Source: Treponema sp.
GTDB lineage: Bacteria; Spirochaetota; Spirochaetia; Treponematales; Breznakiellaceae
DNA length: 18,377 nucleotides
Assembly (NCBI GenBank): GCA_020216655.1
Contig: JAIWNU010000123.1
Span: 1-18,377 of the forward strand
Direction: 5' to 3'
Made by a program: the position numbers and the translations under genes. Under the pieces are notes generated by a model, which did not search any database, was not told the origin of the DNA, and saw only the letters and a list, made by a program, of their open reading frames with translations. Each line of letters begins with the position of its first letter. Positions within the stretch are counted from its first letter, which is position 1. Positions 7,727 through 15,031 of the stretch are shown here, piece after piece.

Positions 7727-9581
7727 GGGCGAGCACTGCGGTATATCGTTTCTGCGCTTCTGCGGCAGCTTTTCCGTCTTTGATGAGTCCGCCATCGGGG
7801 GCAGCAAACGACGCTTCCAACGCCGCTTTTTCATTTTCGAGAACTTCTATTTCTGTTAAAAGACGGTTGAGCTCCTGTTTTTCCTTAAACGTTAGTTTAG
7901 CTTTTTGATTTGCCGCGCTGCGCTGGTTTCCTTGTCCGGTTTCACCTGTCTTCGCTGAGTTTGCTGTCTTTTGCGGATTGTTCTGTTCTGGCTTAGTTTG
8001 ACTGGCCTGTTGGTCTCTCCACGTTCCGTAGGTGCCCACAAAGGATGTGATATTCCCCTGGCCGTCAAATATCCAGAGCTTGTCAGTTGTGCCTTCCAGA
8101 AAGGCCCGGTCATGGGAAACAATAATGATGCTGCCTCGAAAGCGGCTCAGGAAGTCTTCGAGTAAGGCGATGGTGTCTATATCAATATCGTTAGTGGGTT
8201 CATCAAACAGAAGCACATTAGGACTGGCGATGAGCAGCCGTACCAGCTGCAGCCGCCGTCGTTCGCCCCCTGAAAGTTTTTCTATTCGTTGAGACTGCAT
8301 GGGCCGGGGATAACCAAAACGTTCAAGGAACTGTTCCGCCGTCAATTCTGTCCCATCATCAAAGGAGATCCGTTCTGCCGCTTCCTGTACATAATCCAAA
8401 ATGCTGGTCTGGCCGTTCATGGCCGCGCCGGTTTGATCAAAATACCCTATTGCAACCGTTTCTCCATGGATAATAGCACCGCTGTCAGGCTCGGCGGTGC
8501 CCGCAATAAGATTAAGCAGGGTGCTTTTGCCGCTGCCATTAGGACCTATGATCCCGATGCGCTCTCCTGCAGAGAGGGTGTAAGAAAAGTTTTTTATAAC
8601 CGGGCGACCCTCATAGGATTTGCACACCTGTTGCAGTTCCAAAACTTTGCCCCCAAGCCGGCGTTGGGCTGTACGGAACGCTTCTGTTTGTGGAGAAGGT
8701 GCTTCCGGCCTGCCTTGGACCAAGTCCCGGATCCGTTCTTTGCGCTTTTTGTCCTTGCCGCCCCGAGCTTTAGGACCCCGTTTGAGCCATTCCAGTTCGA
8801 CCCGCAGAATAGATTCCCGCCGGCGTTCCCGGGCTGCATCCATAAGGTCCCGTTCTTCCAGCCGTTCCAGATATTCACTGTAGTCCCCCGGATATTTGGA
8901 TACCCCCTGGCGGTCTATATCGATAATGACATTGCAAACCGCGTCCAGGAACCAGCGGTCATGGGTAACCAGTACAAAGGCCTTGCCGGTTTGGATGAGT
9001 TTCTGTTCGAGCCATTCAATAGTATCTATGTCCAGATGGTTGGTCGGTTCATCAAGCAAAAGAAGATCCGCATCGCTTGCAAGGCAGCGCACCAGGGCTA
9101 CTTTTTTTACCATGCCGCCCGAAAGGGTCTCCATAGGGAGGCTGAGGTCCCTGATATCTAATTCAGAAAGGAGGGATGTAAAACGGTGTTCTACTGTGTA
9201 GCCGCCCCGTTCTTCCATTTCATGGTTCAAGGCGGTGATGAGTTCCGGTGTACTGTGCGGATCCTGCAAGGCCCGTTCATAACGGTCAACAAGCTGAACC
9301 AAGGGATCGGCCGAACGGAATAGAAAGTCCCTGATACGATCCCCGCCATTCCATTTCGGGACCTGATCCAGTACGCTGACAAAGAGGTTCTTTTTTCTAA
9401 TAATAGTTCCCCGGTCAGGTTCCAGATTCCCTGAAATTATTTTTAAAAGGGTAGACTTGCCTGCCCCATTGGGGCCTACAAAGCCGATATGTTCTTCCGG
9501 TTCTATACTGAATGATACATTGGTAAAGAGGGGTGTTTCCCCGACGGTTTTGCTAATCGAATCCAGTGAAATGAGCGCCAT
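7671..9581 (-). CDS. uup: ABC-F family ATPase, Uup type
   Basis: Soluble ribosome-associated ABC-F protein (636 residues, the usual Uup length), without membrane segments. Two nucleotide-binding domains are complete: Walker A GPNGAGKS (36-43) and GPNGSGKS (346-353), signatures LSGGM (153-157) and LSGGE (436-440), Walker B LLLLDEP with Asp177/Glu178 and VLLFDEP with Asp460/Glu461, and switch His207 and His490. The linker (about 240-310) contains the Uup-like basic stretch ELEWLKRGPKARGGKDKKRK. After domain 2 comes a Gln/Asn-rich spacer (525-560) and a C-terminal coiled coil beginning KLTFKEKQELNRL (562-574), the Uup nucleic-acid-binding tail. Uup proteins act on ribosomes and suppress transposon precise excision in E. 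coli. No Shine-Dalgarno precedes the ATG; a TATAAC hexamer sits 6 nt before it. The C-terminal 56 nt overlap the kinase gene on the other strand. Confidence 0.93.
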   Translation of the reverse strand: MALISLDSISKTVGETPLFTNVSFSIEPEEHIGFVGPNGAGKSTLLKIISGNLEPDRGTIIRKKNLFVSVLDQVPKWNGGDRIRDFLFRSADPLVQLVDRYERALQDPHSTPELITALNHEMEERGGYTVEHRFTSLLSELDIRDLSLPMETLSGGMVKKVALVRCLASDADLLLLDEPTNHLDIDTIEWLEQKLIQTGKAFVLVTHDRWFLDAVCNVIIDIDRQGVSKYPGDYSEYLERLEERDLMDAARERRRESILRVELEWLKRGPKARGGKDKKRKERIRDLVQGRPEAPSPQTEAFRTAQRRLGGKVLELQQVCKSYEGRPVIKNFSYTLSAGERIGIIGPNGSGKSTLLNLIAGTAEPDSGAIIHGETVAIGYFDQTGAAMNGQTSILDYVQEAAERISFDDGTELTAEQFLERFGYPRPMQSQRIEKLSGGERRRLQLVRLLIASPNVLLFDEPTNDIDIDTIALLEDFLSRFRGSIIIVSHDRAFLEGTTDKLWIFDGQGNITSFVGTYGTWRDQQASQTKPEQNNPQKTANSAKTGETGQGNQRSAANQKAKLTFKEKQELNRLLTEIEVLENEKAALEASFAAPDGGLIKDGKAAAEAQKRYTAVLALIEEKTLRWEDLASRSDE

Positions 9582-9587
9582 GCTTTA

Positions 9588-9616
9588 GTTATATCAGAAA
9601 TTAATTTTCTCGACAG
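9588..9616 (-). promoter_or_regulatory. Promoter candidate for uup, possibly leaderless
   Basis: On the minus strand, TATAAC (9588-9593, 5/6 to -10) stands 6 nt upstream of the uup ATG. The -35 region, 17 nt further (9611-9616, CTGTCG), is poor. If used, transcription would begin at about the start codon. The call rests on the -10 match and the absence of a ribosome-binding site. Confidence 0.35.
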
Positions 9617-9666
9617 GGGGATGCTGTGTGTGTCTGTGGGCTCCCGGTAGATCTATCATCGGCTTC

Positions 9667-9695
9667 TGGAAAAAAGAACGTTTCCGATGTATAGT
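9667..9695 (+). promoter_or_regulatory. Promoter candidate for trpR-like gene, leaderless if start is 9702
   Basis: TGGAAA (9667-9672, 4/6) and TATAGT (9690-9695, 5/6) are separated by 17 nt. TATAGT ends 6 nt before the in-frame ATG at 9702, so transcription would start at about that codon; if so, the upstream ATG at 9687 is not the start. An alternative -10, TATCAT (9654-9659), would serve the 9687 start but has no good -35. Confidence 0.35.
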
Positions 9696-10010
9696 AACAC
9701 CATGACTATTGACGATCCTGCGGTGGCAGTAAATCTTAAAGAACTTTCCCGAACTCTAGCGGCAGCATCGGATCCACAGCTTATAGAAGATTTTTTGCGA
9801 AGCCTTCTTACCCCATCTGAAACAGCGGACATCGCCGCCCGCTGGGCACTGGTTAAGGCCTTAGACAACAAGGTCCCCCAGCGGGAAATTGCACGGGAGC
9901 TGGGGCTTTCGCTCTGTAAAATTACCCGGGGCTCCCGGGAGCTTAAAAAGCCTGATTCACCCTTCAGGAAAATGCTGCATATAACAGACCAGTTAGACCG
10001 GCAGGTTTGA
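9687..10010 (+). CDS. trpR: TrpR-family transcriptional repressor
   Basis: A 107-residue all-helical DNA-binding protein of the Trp repressor family (E. coli TrpR has 108). The diagnostic helix-turn-helix PQREIARELGLSLCKITRGS (64-83) closely matches the TrpR pattern [20 protein letters not shown]. Residues aligned with the tryptophan pocket are kept: Thr42 in LLTPSE, Arg52 in AARW, and Arg81 in ITRGS; the position of E. coli Ser88 is Glu. Tryptophan sensing is therefore plausible but not certain, since YerC-like relatives share the fold. No trp biosynthesis or transport gene is in the window, so its targets are elsewhere. Neither ATG (9687 or 9702) has a Shine-Dalgarno; the second, giving 102 residues, fits a leaderless transcript. 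It is transcribed divergently from uup with about 105 bp between them. Confidence 0.85.
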   Translation: MYSNTMTIDDPAVAVNLKELSRTLAAASDPQLIEDFLRSLLTPSETADIAARWALVKALDNKVPQREIARELGLSLCKITRGSRELKKPDSPFRKMLHITDQLDRQV

Positions 10011-10033
10011 AAAGTCCACGGCCTCTGTTGTAA

Positions 10034-11011
10034 TCAGAGCGTCCCGACCTGAAATGATTTTCGGAAAAGTATCCGTCTGCCCCGTTCGAGCCAGACCACC
10101 ACAATAGCGAGAATAAAGCGGGGCACCACTGCCCAGAAGAGGGGAACCCCTATGGCCATAAAGAGGAGCGTATCCTCCAGCAAGGAATGGCTTACGCCCA
10201 CATGGTGGTTAAAAAGCTCTCCCTCGGAAAGACTCAGTTTCCCTGACTCGACCCGTTCAATCATAATGGCCGATCCATAGGCCAGGCCAATGATGTTTGC
10301 CACGATCCACAGGAACCCAGTAGATGGCGGAAGCCCCAGAAGCCGCATAAAAGGCCCGGTGATGTTTCCCAAAAGCTCAAGGATGCCAAATTCTTCCATC
10401 ACTTTTTGAGCTGCCATAAGAAGGCTTACGATGATGGCAATTTTTAATATCAACTGTCCCATCTGCAGGGCCCACTGCTTAAGAATCTCAGGAATTTCCT
10501 GCAAACTCAGCGCCGCAGGCGGAGCTAGTTCTGCGGAAAGCCCCTGCATTTTGCTTGCCCCAAAGCCCGCAGGAAGGATATAATTCAGGATAAAAGCCGC
10601 TGCCAGGGCCGTGAAGATCCTGAGAAATACCATTTTGGTTGCCGATGAACCGGTTTTTCGCATCACCGTGCATTCCACAATCAGGTTGTGGGCGATAAGG
10701 CACATGACTGCCAAAATGGTTATCTCCCGCAGGGATAGCTGCAAGGTTCCAATAACGGCGATGGCAGAATAAATGTTGAGCAGAATGGCGCTTAAAAAAA
10801 CTAAGGAGCTTTCGCCGGGCAGGCCCACAAAGTGCATGATGGGATCAAGCAGCCGGGATGCGGTAAAAAGTAAACCGGTTTTCTCGAGGGCCAAAACAAA
10901 GAGTGAAACGGGAACCATAATGGAGAGTAAAAACCGGATCGTGTGCAGAGAGGGTTTCCATGCCCGGCCTAGGGCTGAAAAAAAACGATGGACAACAGAT
11001 TTTTGATCCAT
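10034..11011 (-). CDS. Two-Gate-domain nucleoside-recognition membrane protein
   Basis: Membrane protein of 325 residues carrying two copies of the Gate (nucleoside recognition) domain, as in SpmA/SpmB-like and YjiH-like proteins. The internal duplication is visible: LDPIMHFVGLPGESSLVFL (55-73) pairs with ITGPFMRLLGLPPSTGFLW (217-235), each followed by a Gly/Ala/Ser-rich helix containing SAI, and each later by a His (HNLIVE at 108, HVGVSHSLLED at 270) in a polar helix. About eight hydrophobic segments are seen (roughly 25-43, 66-90, 95-113, 128-148, 180-200, 230-250, 280-310). Families with this domain are proposed transporters of nucleosides or other small molecules; substrate here is unknown. 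A Gate-domain gene near a purine-nucleoside importer may be coincidence. It is divergent from the DUF4954 gene, with a strong promoter candidate and no Shine-Dalgarno. Confidence 0.85.
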   Translation of the reverse strand: MDQKSVVHRFFSALGRAWKPSLHTIRFLLSIMVPVSLFVLALEKTGLLFTASRLLDPIMHFVGLPGESSLVFLSAILLNIYSAIAVIGTLQLSLREITILAVMCLIAHNLIVECTVMRKTGSSATKMVFLRIFTALAAAFILNYILPAGFGASKMQGLSAELAPPAALSLQEIPEILKQWALQMGQLILKIAIIVSLLMAAQKVMEEFGILELLGNITGPFMRLLGLPPSTGFLWIVANIIGLAYGSAIMIERVESGKLSLSEGELFNHHVGVSHSLLEDTLLFMAIGVPLFWAVVPRFILAIVVVWLERGRRILFRKSFQVGTL

Positions 11012-11018
11012 GGCTTGT

Positions 11019-11048
11019 ATTAAGCGCCGAATATCGGCGAATTGTCAA
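11019..11048 (-). promoter_or_regulatory. Promoter candidate for the Gate-domain permease
   Basis: On the minus strand a perfect -35 TTGACA (11043-11048) is followed by an 18-nt spacer and CTTAAT (11019-11024, 4/6 to -10). The -10 ends 7 nt before the permease ATG, implying a leader of 0-2 nt. The spacer contains a perfect inverted repeat, listed separately. Confidence 0.5.
11025..11039. promoter_or_regulatory. Perfect inverted repeat in promoter spacer (operator candidate)
   Basis: CGCCGA (11025-11030), 3 nt, then TCGGCG (11034-11039): a perfect 6-bp dyad filling most of the spacer between the -35 and -10 of the minus-strand promoter. It also lies about 46 bp upstream of the DUF4954 start, so a bound protein could affect both genes. 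No U-run follows, so it is not a standard terminator. Confidence 0.4.
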
Positions 11049-11084
11049 GGTTGTTTTGATCTAAGAGGAGCAAAGGACAGCAAA

Positions 11085-13367
11085 ATGGGTACTTTAAGCC
11101 GCATAACAGAGGGAAAACTCGGGTATGGCTTTGTAGAAAAGGACTATATCCCCGAAGGATGCGATGAATACTGGCAAAGAAATAAGCAGGTTGGAGCTTA
11201 TGCAAAAAAGTGGCGGAAATTACGGGCCGATGAAATAGCTATTCTTGTAAAAAACAATAACATCTGTGCAAACTGGGACGATTTCCTGGTAAGCGATCCC
11301 TTTAATCCCCATCTAATCCGAAACTCTCAATTTTACGGTCTTGTCCGCCTTGGCGCGGTCAGGGAAAACTTGCTCCAGTATCATGACTACAAAATTCCCG
11401 CCGGCATACGGGACAGCACCATCATCTCCTGCGATATCGGGGATGACTGCGCCATACAAAATTGCCCCTACATTTCTCATTATATCATTGGGAACCAGGT
11501 GATTCTGAGCCGGGTCGATGAAATTCAGGTGTCTAACCATGCAAAATTCGGTAACGGCATACTGACCCCCGGAGAAAGTGAGGATGTCCGGATCTGGATT
11601 GATGTTATGAACGAGGCGGGCGGCCGCTCTATCCTTCCTTTCAAGGACATGATCAGCGCCGATGCCTACCTCTGGGCTGCCTATCGGGATGATGCTGAAC
11701 TTGTCGCAATGCTCAAGGAAATTACCCAGAATCAGTATGGAGCAGGCAGGGGGCGTTACGGTACCATAGGTTCCTGGACCGTGATAAAGGGCTGCGGCAT
11801 TATTAAGGATGTAGCTATCGGAGACTGCGCTTATATCAAAGGGGCCAACAAGCTTAAAAATCTGACCATACTCTCCAGCGAGGATGAACCCACCCAGATT
11901 GGAGAGGGTGTGGAATTGGTGAATGGTATTATCGGTTACGGCTGTCATGTGTTTTATGGCTGCAAGGCGGTCCGCTTTGTCATGGGACGGAACAGCAACC
12001 TCAAATACGGTGCCCGGCTTATTCATTCTGTCTTGGGGGATAACTCGACCGTATCATGTTGCGAAATGCTTAATAACCTGGTCTTCCCGGCCCATGAACA
12101 GCATCATAACAATTCTTTTCTCATTGCAAGCCTGATCCAGGGACAGTCTAATCTCGCCGCCGGTGCGACCATTGGATCCAACCATAACAGCCGGGCAAAT
12201 GACGGCGAAATTCGGGCAGGCAGGGGCTTTTGGCCCGGCCTCTCGGTTACGCTGAAACATCCGAGCCGCTTTGCATCCTATGTGCTGATCGCTAAAGGCG
12301 ACTACCCCTATGAGCTTGATATTCCCCTTCCATTCGCGTTGTTAAACCATGATGTTGCCCGGGACAGATTGGAAATCATGCCTGCCTATTTCTGGATGTA
12401 CAACATGTATGCCCTGGAACGGAATGCATGGAAAGCGGCGAGCAGGGATAAACGGGTGGTTAAGGTCCAAAAAATAGAAACCGATTATCTTGCCCCAGAT
12501 ACGGCAGAAGAAATAATCCATGCTATGGAGCTTTTGGAACTTTGGACCGGCAAGGCAGCGGTGCTGAGGGGCGGTGAAAATCCAGAGACCTATACTGAAG
12601 AGGCTCTCCGTCAGTTCGGTCAGAGTCTTCTTGCTTCCGCTGAAAACCGAATGAGCGGCCTTGAAGTCTTCGCAGAGGGACTTGAACGGCATAAACGGCC
12701 TGCCCTGGTGCTCAAACCCCGCAAGGCCTGGCGGGCTTATAACCGGATGCTCCGCTTTTACGCCCTTAAATCACTGCTTGCCTATGCGGAGCTCCATACC
12801 GAAGTCCCCCCGCGCGATCTATTTGCCGAATTAGACCAGGAGTACCGGAGTAAGGGAGCAAAACGGGAAAAACAGTGGGTAAACCTGGGCGGACAAATCG
12901 CTCCGGCCTCTCGGGTGGATGCCTTGCGGCAGGATATAAGAGAAAAAATACTCACGAGCTGGGACGCCATTCATGATCGGTATGAAGAGATAAACCGGTG
13001 GTATATCAAGGACGCCGCGCTCCATGCCTGGGCGGTACTCTTAGAGCTTCCGCCTCTGGATGGCGAAGAGCCCTTGAGCGCCGCAAGGCTCCTGGATGGG
13101 TCTGGAATGACTGCTCTCATTGCCCAAGGCCGTGAAACCCGGCGTTGGATTGAGTCAGAGGTGTATAAAAGCCGTGCCAAGGACTGGCGGGACCAGTTCC
13201 GCAAAATCACCTTCCGCAATGATGCAGAGATGACTGCGGTCCTCGGCCGGGTAGAAGACAACCCCTTTATCAAAATGGCTCAAAAAGAGACTGAGAGCTT
13301 TATCAAACGGCTCGATGCCTTAGAACAGAGGCTGTCCAACGCTGCTTTTAAGCCTCGTTCAGAATAG
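11085..13367 (+). CDS. DUF4954 family left-handed beta-helix protein
   Basis: A 760-residue cytoplasmic protein of unknown function, recognised as DUF4954 by the run GSNHNSRANDGE (364-375), GRGFWPGL (379-386), SRFASYVLIAKGDYPYELDI (394-413) and IMPAYFWMYNMYALERNAWK (431-450). Residues about 105-400 show spaced hexapeptide-like turns (DSTIISCDIGDDCAIQNC, VIKGCGIIKDVAIGDCAYIKG, LIHSVLGDNSTVSC), the signature of a left-handed parallel beta-helix as in GlmU- and LpxA-type sugar or acyl transferases, but no nucleotidyl- or acyltransferase motif is clear. A His/Asn-rich patch, HEQHHNN (337-343), precedes GSNHN. The C-terminal ~300 residues are helical (DUF6819-like by position). The ATG at 11085 is preferred over the longer ATG at 11010: AGGA sits 7-11 nt upstream, and the longer form would overlap the divergent permease start. 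Confidence 0.85.
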   Translation: MGTLSRITEGKLGYGFVEKDYIPEGCDEYWQRNKQVGAYAKKWRKLRADEIAILVKNNNICANWDDFLVSDPFNPHLIRNSQFYGLVRLGAVRENLLQYHDYKIPAGIRDSTIISCDIGDDCAIQNCPYISHYIIGNQVILSRVDEIQVSNHAKFGNGILTPGESEDVRIWIDVMNEAGGRSILPFKDMISADAYLWAAYRDDAELVAMLKEITQNQYGAGRGRYGTIGSWTVIKGCGIIKDVAIGDCAYIKGANKLKNLTILSSEDEPTQIGEGVELVNGIIGYGCHVFYGCKAVRFVMGRNSNLKYGARLIHSVLGDNSTVSCCEMLNNLVFPAHEQHHNNSFLIASLIQGQSNLAAGATIGSNHNSRANDGEIRAGRGFWPGLSVTLKHPSRFASYVLIAKGDYPYELDIPLPFALLNHDVARDRLEIMPAYFWMYNMYALERNAWKAASRDKRVVKVQKIETDYLAPDTAEEIIHAMELLELWTGKAAVLRGGENPETYTEEALRQFGQSLLASAENRMSGLEVFAEGLERHKRPALVLKPRKAWRAYNRMLRFYALKSLLAYAELHTEVPPRDLFAELDQEYRSKGAKREKQWVNLGGQIAPASRVDALRQDIREKILTSWDAIHDRYEEINRWYIKDAALHAWAVLLELPPLDGEEPLSAARLLDGSGMTALIAQGRETRRWIESEVYKSRAKDWRDQFRKITFRNDAEMTAVLGRVEDNPFIKMAQKETESFIKRLDALEQRLSNAAFKPRSE

Positions 13368-14937
13368 CCTCCGCCACGCGGATACCGTCCATGGCGGCGG
13401 ACATTATGCCCCCTGCATAGCCAGCCCCCTCTCCTGCCGGGTATAGCCCCCTTATCGGGGACTGGCAGGACTCGCCTCGCAGTATCCGAATGGGGCTAGA
13501 GGTCCTTGTTTCTACCCCCGTCAGGAGGGCATCTTTCCTATCAAATCCTGCAATAGATTTGCCGAAGCGGTTGATGCCTTCTGTGATTCCATTGTAAACA
13601 AAGGCCGGGAGACAGCGGCGCAGATTTGTCAGGCTCCAGCCCCGGGTGGCACTTGGCTTAATTGCTCCAAGGGCGGTGCTCGATCTATCTTCAAGAAAAT
13701 CGCTCCATAGCTGTACCGGTAAGGCATAGGTCCGGCCTGCAATATCATAGGCGGCTTGTTCCCATTTCCGCTGAAACTCAACACCGCCCAGCAGGCCTGG
13801 AAACCCAAAGTCGGGAGGACTTACGGCTACTACTATGGCCGCGTTTGCGTTTGTTCCATCCCGGGCAAAGTCGCTCATCCCGTTGCAGACCACGCCGCCA
13901 GGTTCCGAACTTGCGTTTACCACGGTTCCTCCGGGACACATACAAAAGCTGTATACACCCCGGTCATCACTGGTACGGGCCGCAAGTTTGTAGTCCGCCA
14001 CCGGCAGGGCAGGATGTTTCCAAAAGCGGCCGAATTGGGAGCGGGATATCATTTCCTGAGGATGTTCGATCCTGAGCCCTATCGCAAAGGATTTTTGTTC
14101 CATGGGAACACCGCGTTTTTCGAGCATTGCAAAGGTATCCCGGGAACTGTGCCCGATTGCCAGTACCAGGGTGTCCGTATCAATCCATTCTGTTTTATTG
14201 ACGAGAATACCGGTGACTTTGCCGCCTTCTATACGGATATCATCCAGCCGGCTTCTAAACCGGAAGGTCCCGCCAAGACGGATTATTTTTTTTCTGAGCC
14301 CCGCCACGACGGAGACAAGCTGGTCGGTTCCCACATGGGGTTTTGCCAGGATTCCGATTTCGCTGGGCGCTCCTGCGGCAATGAGTTCCCGAATAACCTT
14401 CCGGTTGCGGCCCTGTTCATCCTTTACCTGGGTGGTCAGCTTTCCATCCGAATAGGTCCCAGCCCCGCCTTCGCCGAACTGTATATTCGATTCTGGATCT
14501 AAATCAGCGCCGGACATAAAGGATCGCACCCGTGCGTCCCGGGTTTCGACCGGGTCGCCCCGTTCGAGGACCAGAGGGGCGAGCCCTGCCTCTGCCAGTA
14601 TGAGGGCTGCAAAAAGTCCAGCGGGCCCGGTGCCCACCACAACCGGCGCCGTACTTCGGCTCCGGCGGGGCTGGGGCACACTGTAGACCGGTTCAGGCCC
14701 CACAGGCAGCGCAACCGAGGCGGGAATAGTCCCCTGCCTGCTATGATCTACATCAACAAGCACTCCGTATACGAGTTTTATATGCTCCTTGTCCCGTGCA
14801 TCCACCGATTTTCGTTCTATGTGCATGTCCCGGAGGGCTGCCGGGGCAATTTTAAGCAATTTGATAATCCGTTTCCGCAGTTCTGCTTCATCAGCGTCGA
14901 GGGGGAGATTTACTTGTGGAATTCGGTAAAGACTCAA
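13348..14937 (-). CDS. FAD-dependent oxidoreductase (COG2509 type)
   Basis: A soluble flavoprotein of 529 residues. After a small N-terminal alpha/beta domain (about 1-70, starting YRIPQVNLPLDADEAELRKR) comes the dinucleotide-binding motif VVVGTGPAGLFAALILAEAG (99-118) with the acidic strand end LVLERG (122-127), then NIQFGEGGAGTYSDGKL (151-167), LVLAIGHSSRDT (257-268), SFCMCPGG (330-337) and the C-terminal FAD motif LYPAGEGAGYAGGIMSAAMD (498-517), which are the marks of the uncharacterised COG2509 family. Substrate is unknown. The start is TTG, supported by AAGGAG (complement of 14944-14949) 6 nt upstream; no ATG or GTG fits better. It overlaps the DUF4954 gene tail to tail by 20 nt and is divergent from the cyclase gene. 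Confidence 0.88.
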   Translation of the reverse strand: MSLYRIPQVNLPLDADEAELRKRIIKLLKIAPAALRDMHIERKSVDARDKEHIKLVYGVLVDVDHSRQGTIPASVALPVGPEPVYSVPQPRRSRSTAPVVVGTGPAGLFAALILAEAGLAPLVLERGDPVETRDARVRSFMSGADLDPESNIQFGEGGAGTYSDGKLTTQVKDEQGRNRKVIRELIAAGAPSEIGILAKPHVGTDQLVSVVAGLRKKIIRLGGTFRFRSRLDDIRIEGGKVTGILVNKTEWIDTDTLVLAIGHSSRDTFAMLEKRGVPMEQKSFAIGLRIEHPQEMISRSQFGRFWKHPALPVADYKLAARTSDDRGVYSFCMCPGGTVVNASSEPGGVVCNGMSDFARDGTNANAAIVVAVSPPDFGFPGLLGGVEFQRKWEQAAYDIAGRTYALPVQLWSDFLEDRSSTALGAIKPSATRGWSLTNLRRCLPAFVYNGITEGINRFGKSIAGFDRKDALLTGVETRTSSPIRILRGESCQSPIRGLYPAGEGAGYAGGIMSAAMDGIRVAEAILNEA

Positions 14938-14994
14938 AGGCAGCTCCTTGCAGGCTTTAGCTGGTTGTCAGGAAAAGACTTCAATGGGTTAAAG

Positions 14995-15023
14995 TTGCCA
15001 GAAATTAAAAAGCGCCGCATAAT
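14995..15023 (+). promoter_or_regulatory. Promoter candidate for the cyclase-like gene, leaderless
   Basis: TTGCCA (14995-15000, 5/6 to -35) and CATAAT (15018-15023, 5/6 to -10) are separated by exactly 17 nt. The -10 ends 8 nt before the ATG at 15032, so the expected leader is 0-2 nt. Only a weak GGA lies upstream of the ATG. Confidence 0.5.
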
Positions 15024-15031
15024 GGAATTAT

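Noticed and set aside
8289..9161. 290-codon open frame on the plus strand opposite uup
   Set aside because: It lies wholly inside a well-supported ABC-F gene, gives no recognisable domain, and the opposite strand holds all conserved motifs.
11010..11084. Upstream ATG at 11010 as the DUF4954 start
   Set aside because: It overlaps the divergent permease start, the extra 25 residues look unlike a protein N-terminus, and the ATG at 11085 has a nearby ribosome-binding site.
11313..12026. 237-codon minus-strand frame opposite the DUF4954 gene
   Set aside because: Antisense to the conserved beta-helix region; no family resemblance.
13756..14502. 248-codon plus-strand frame opposite the FAD oxidoreductase
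   Set aside because: Antisense shadow; composition is His/Arg-rich with no domain, and the FAD motifs are on the minus strand.
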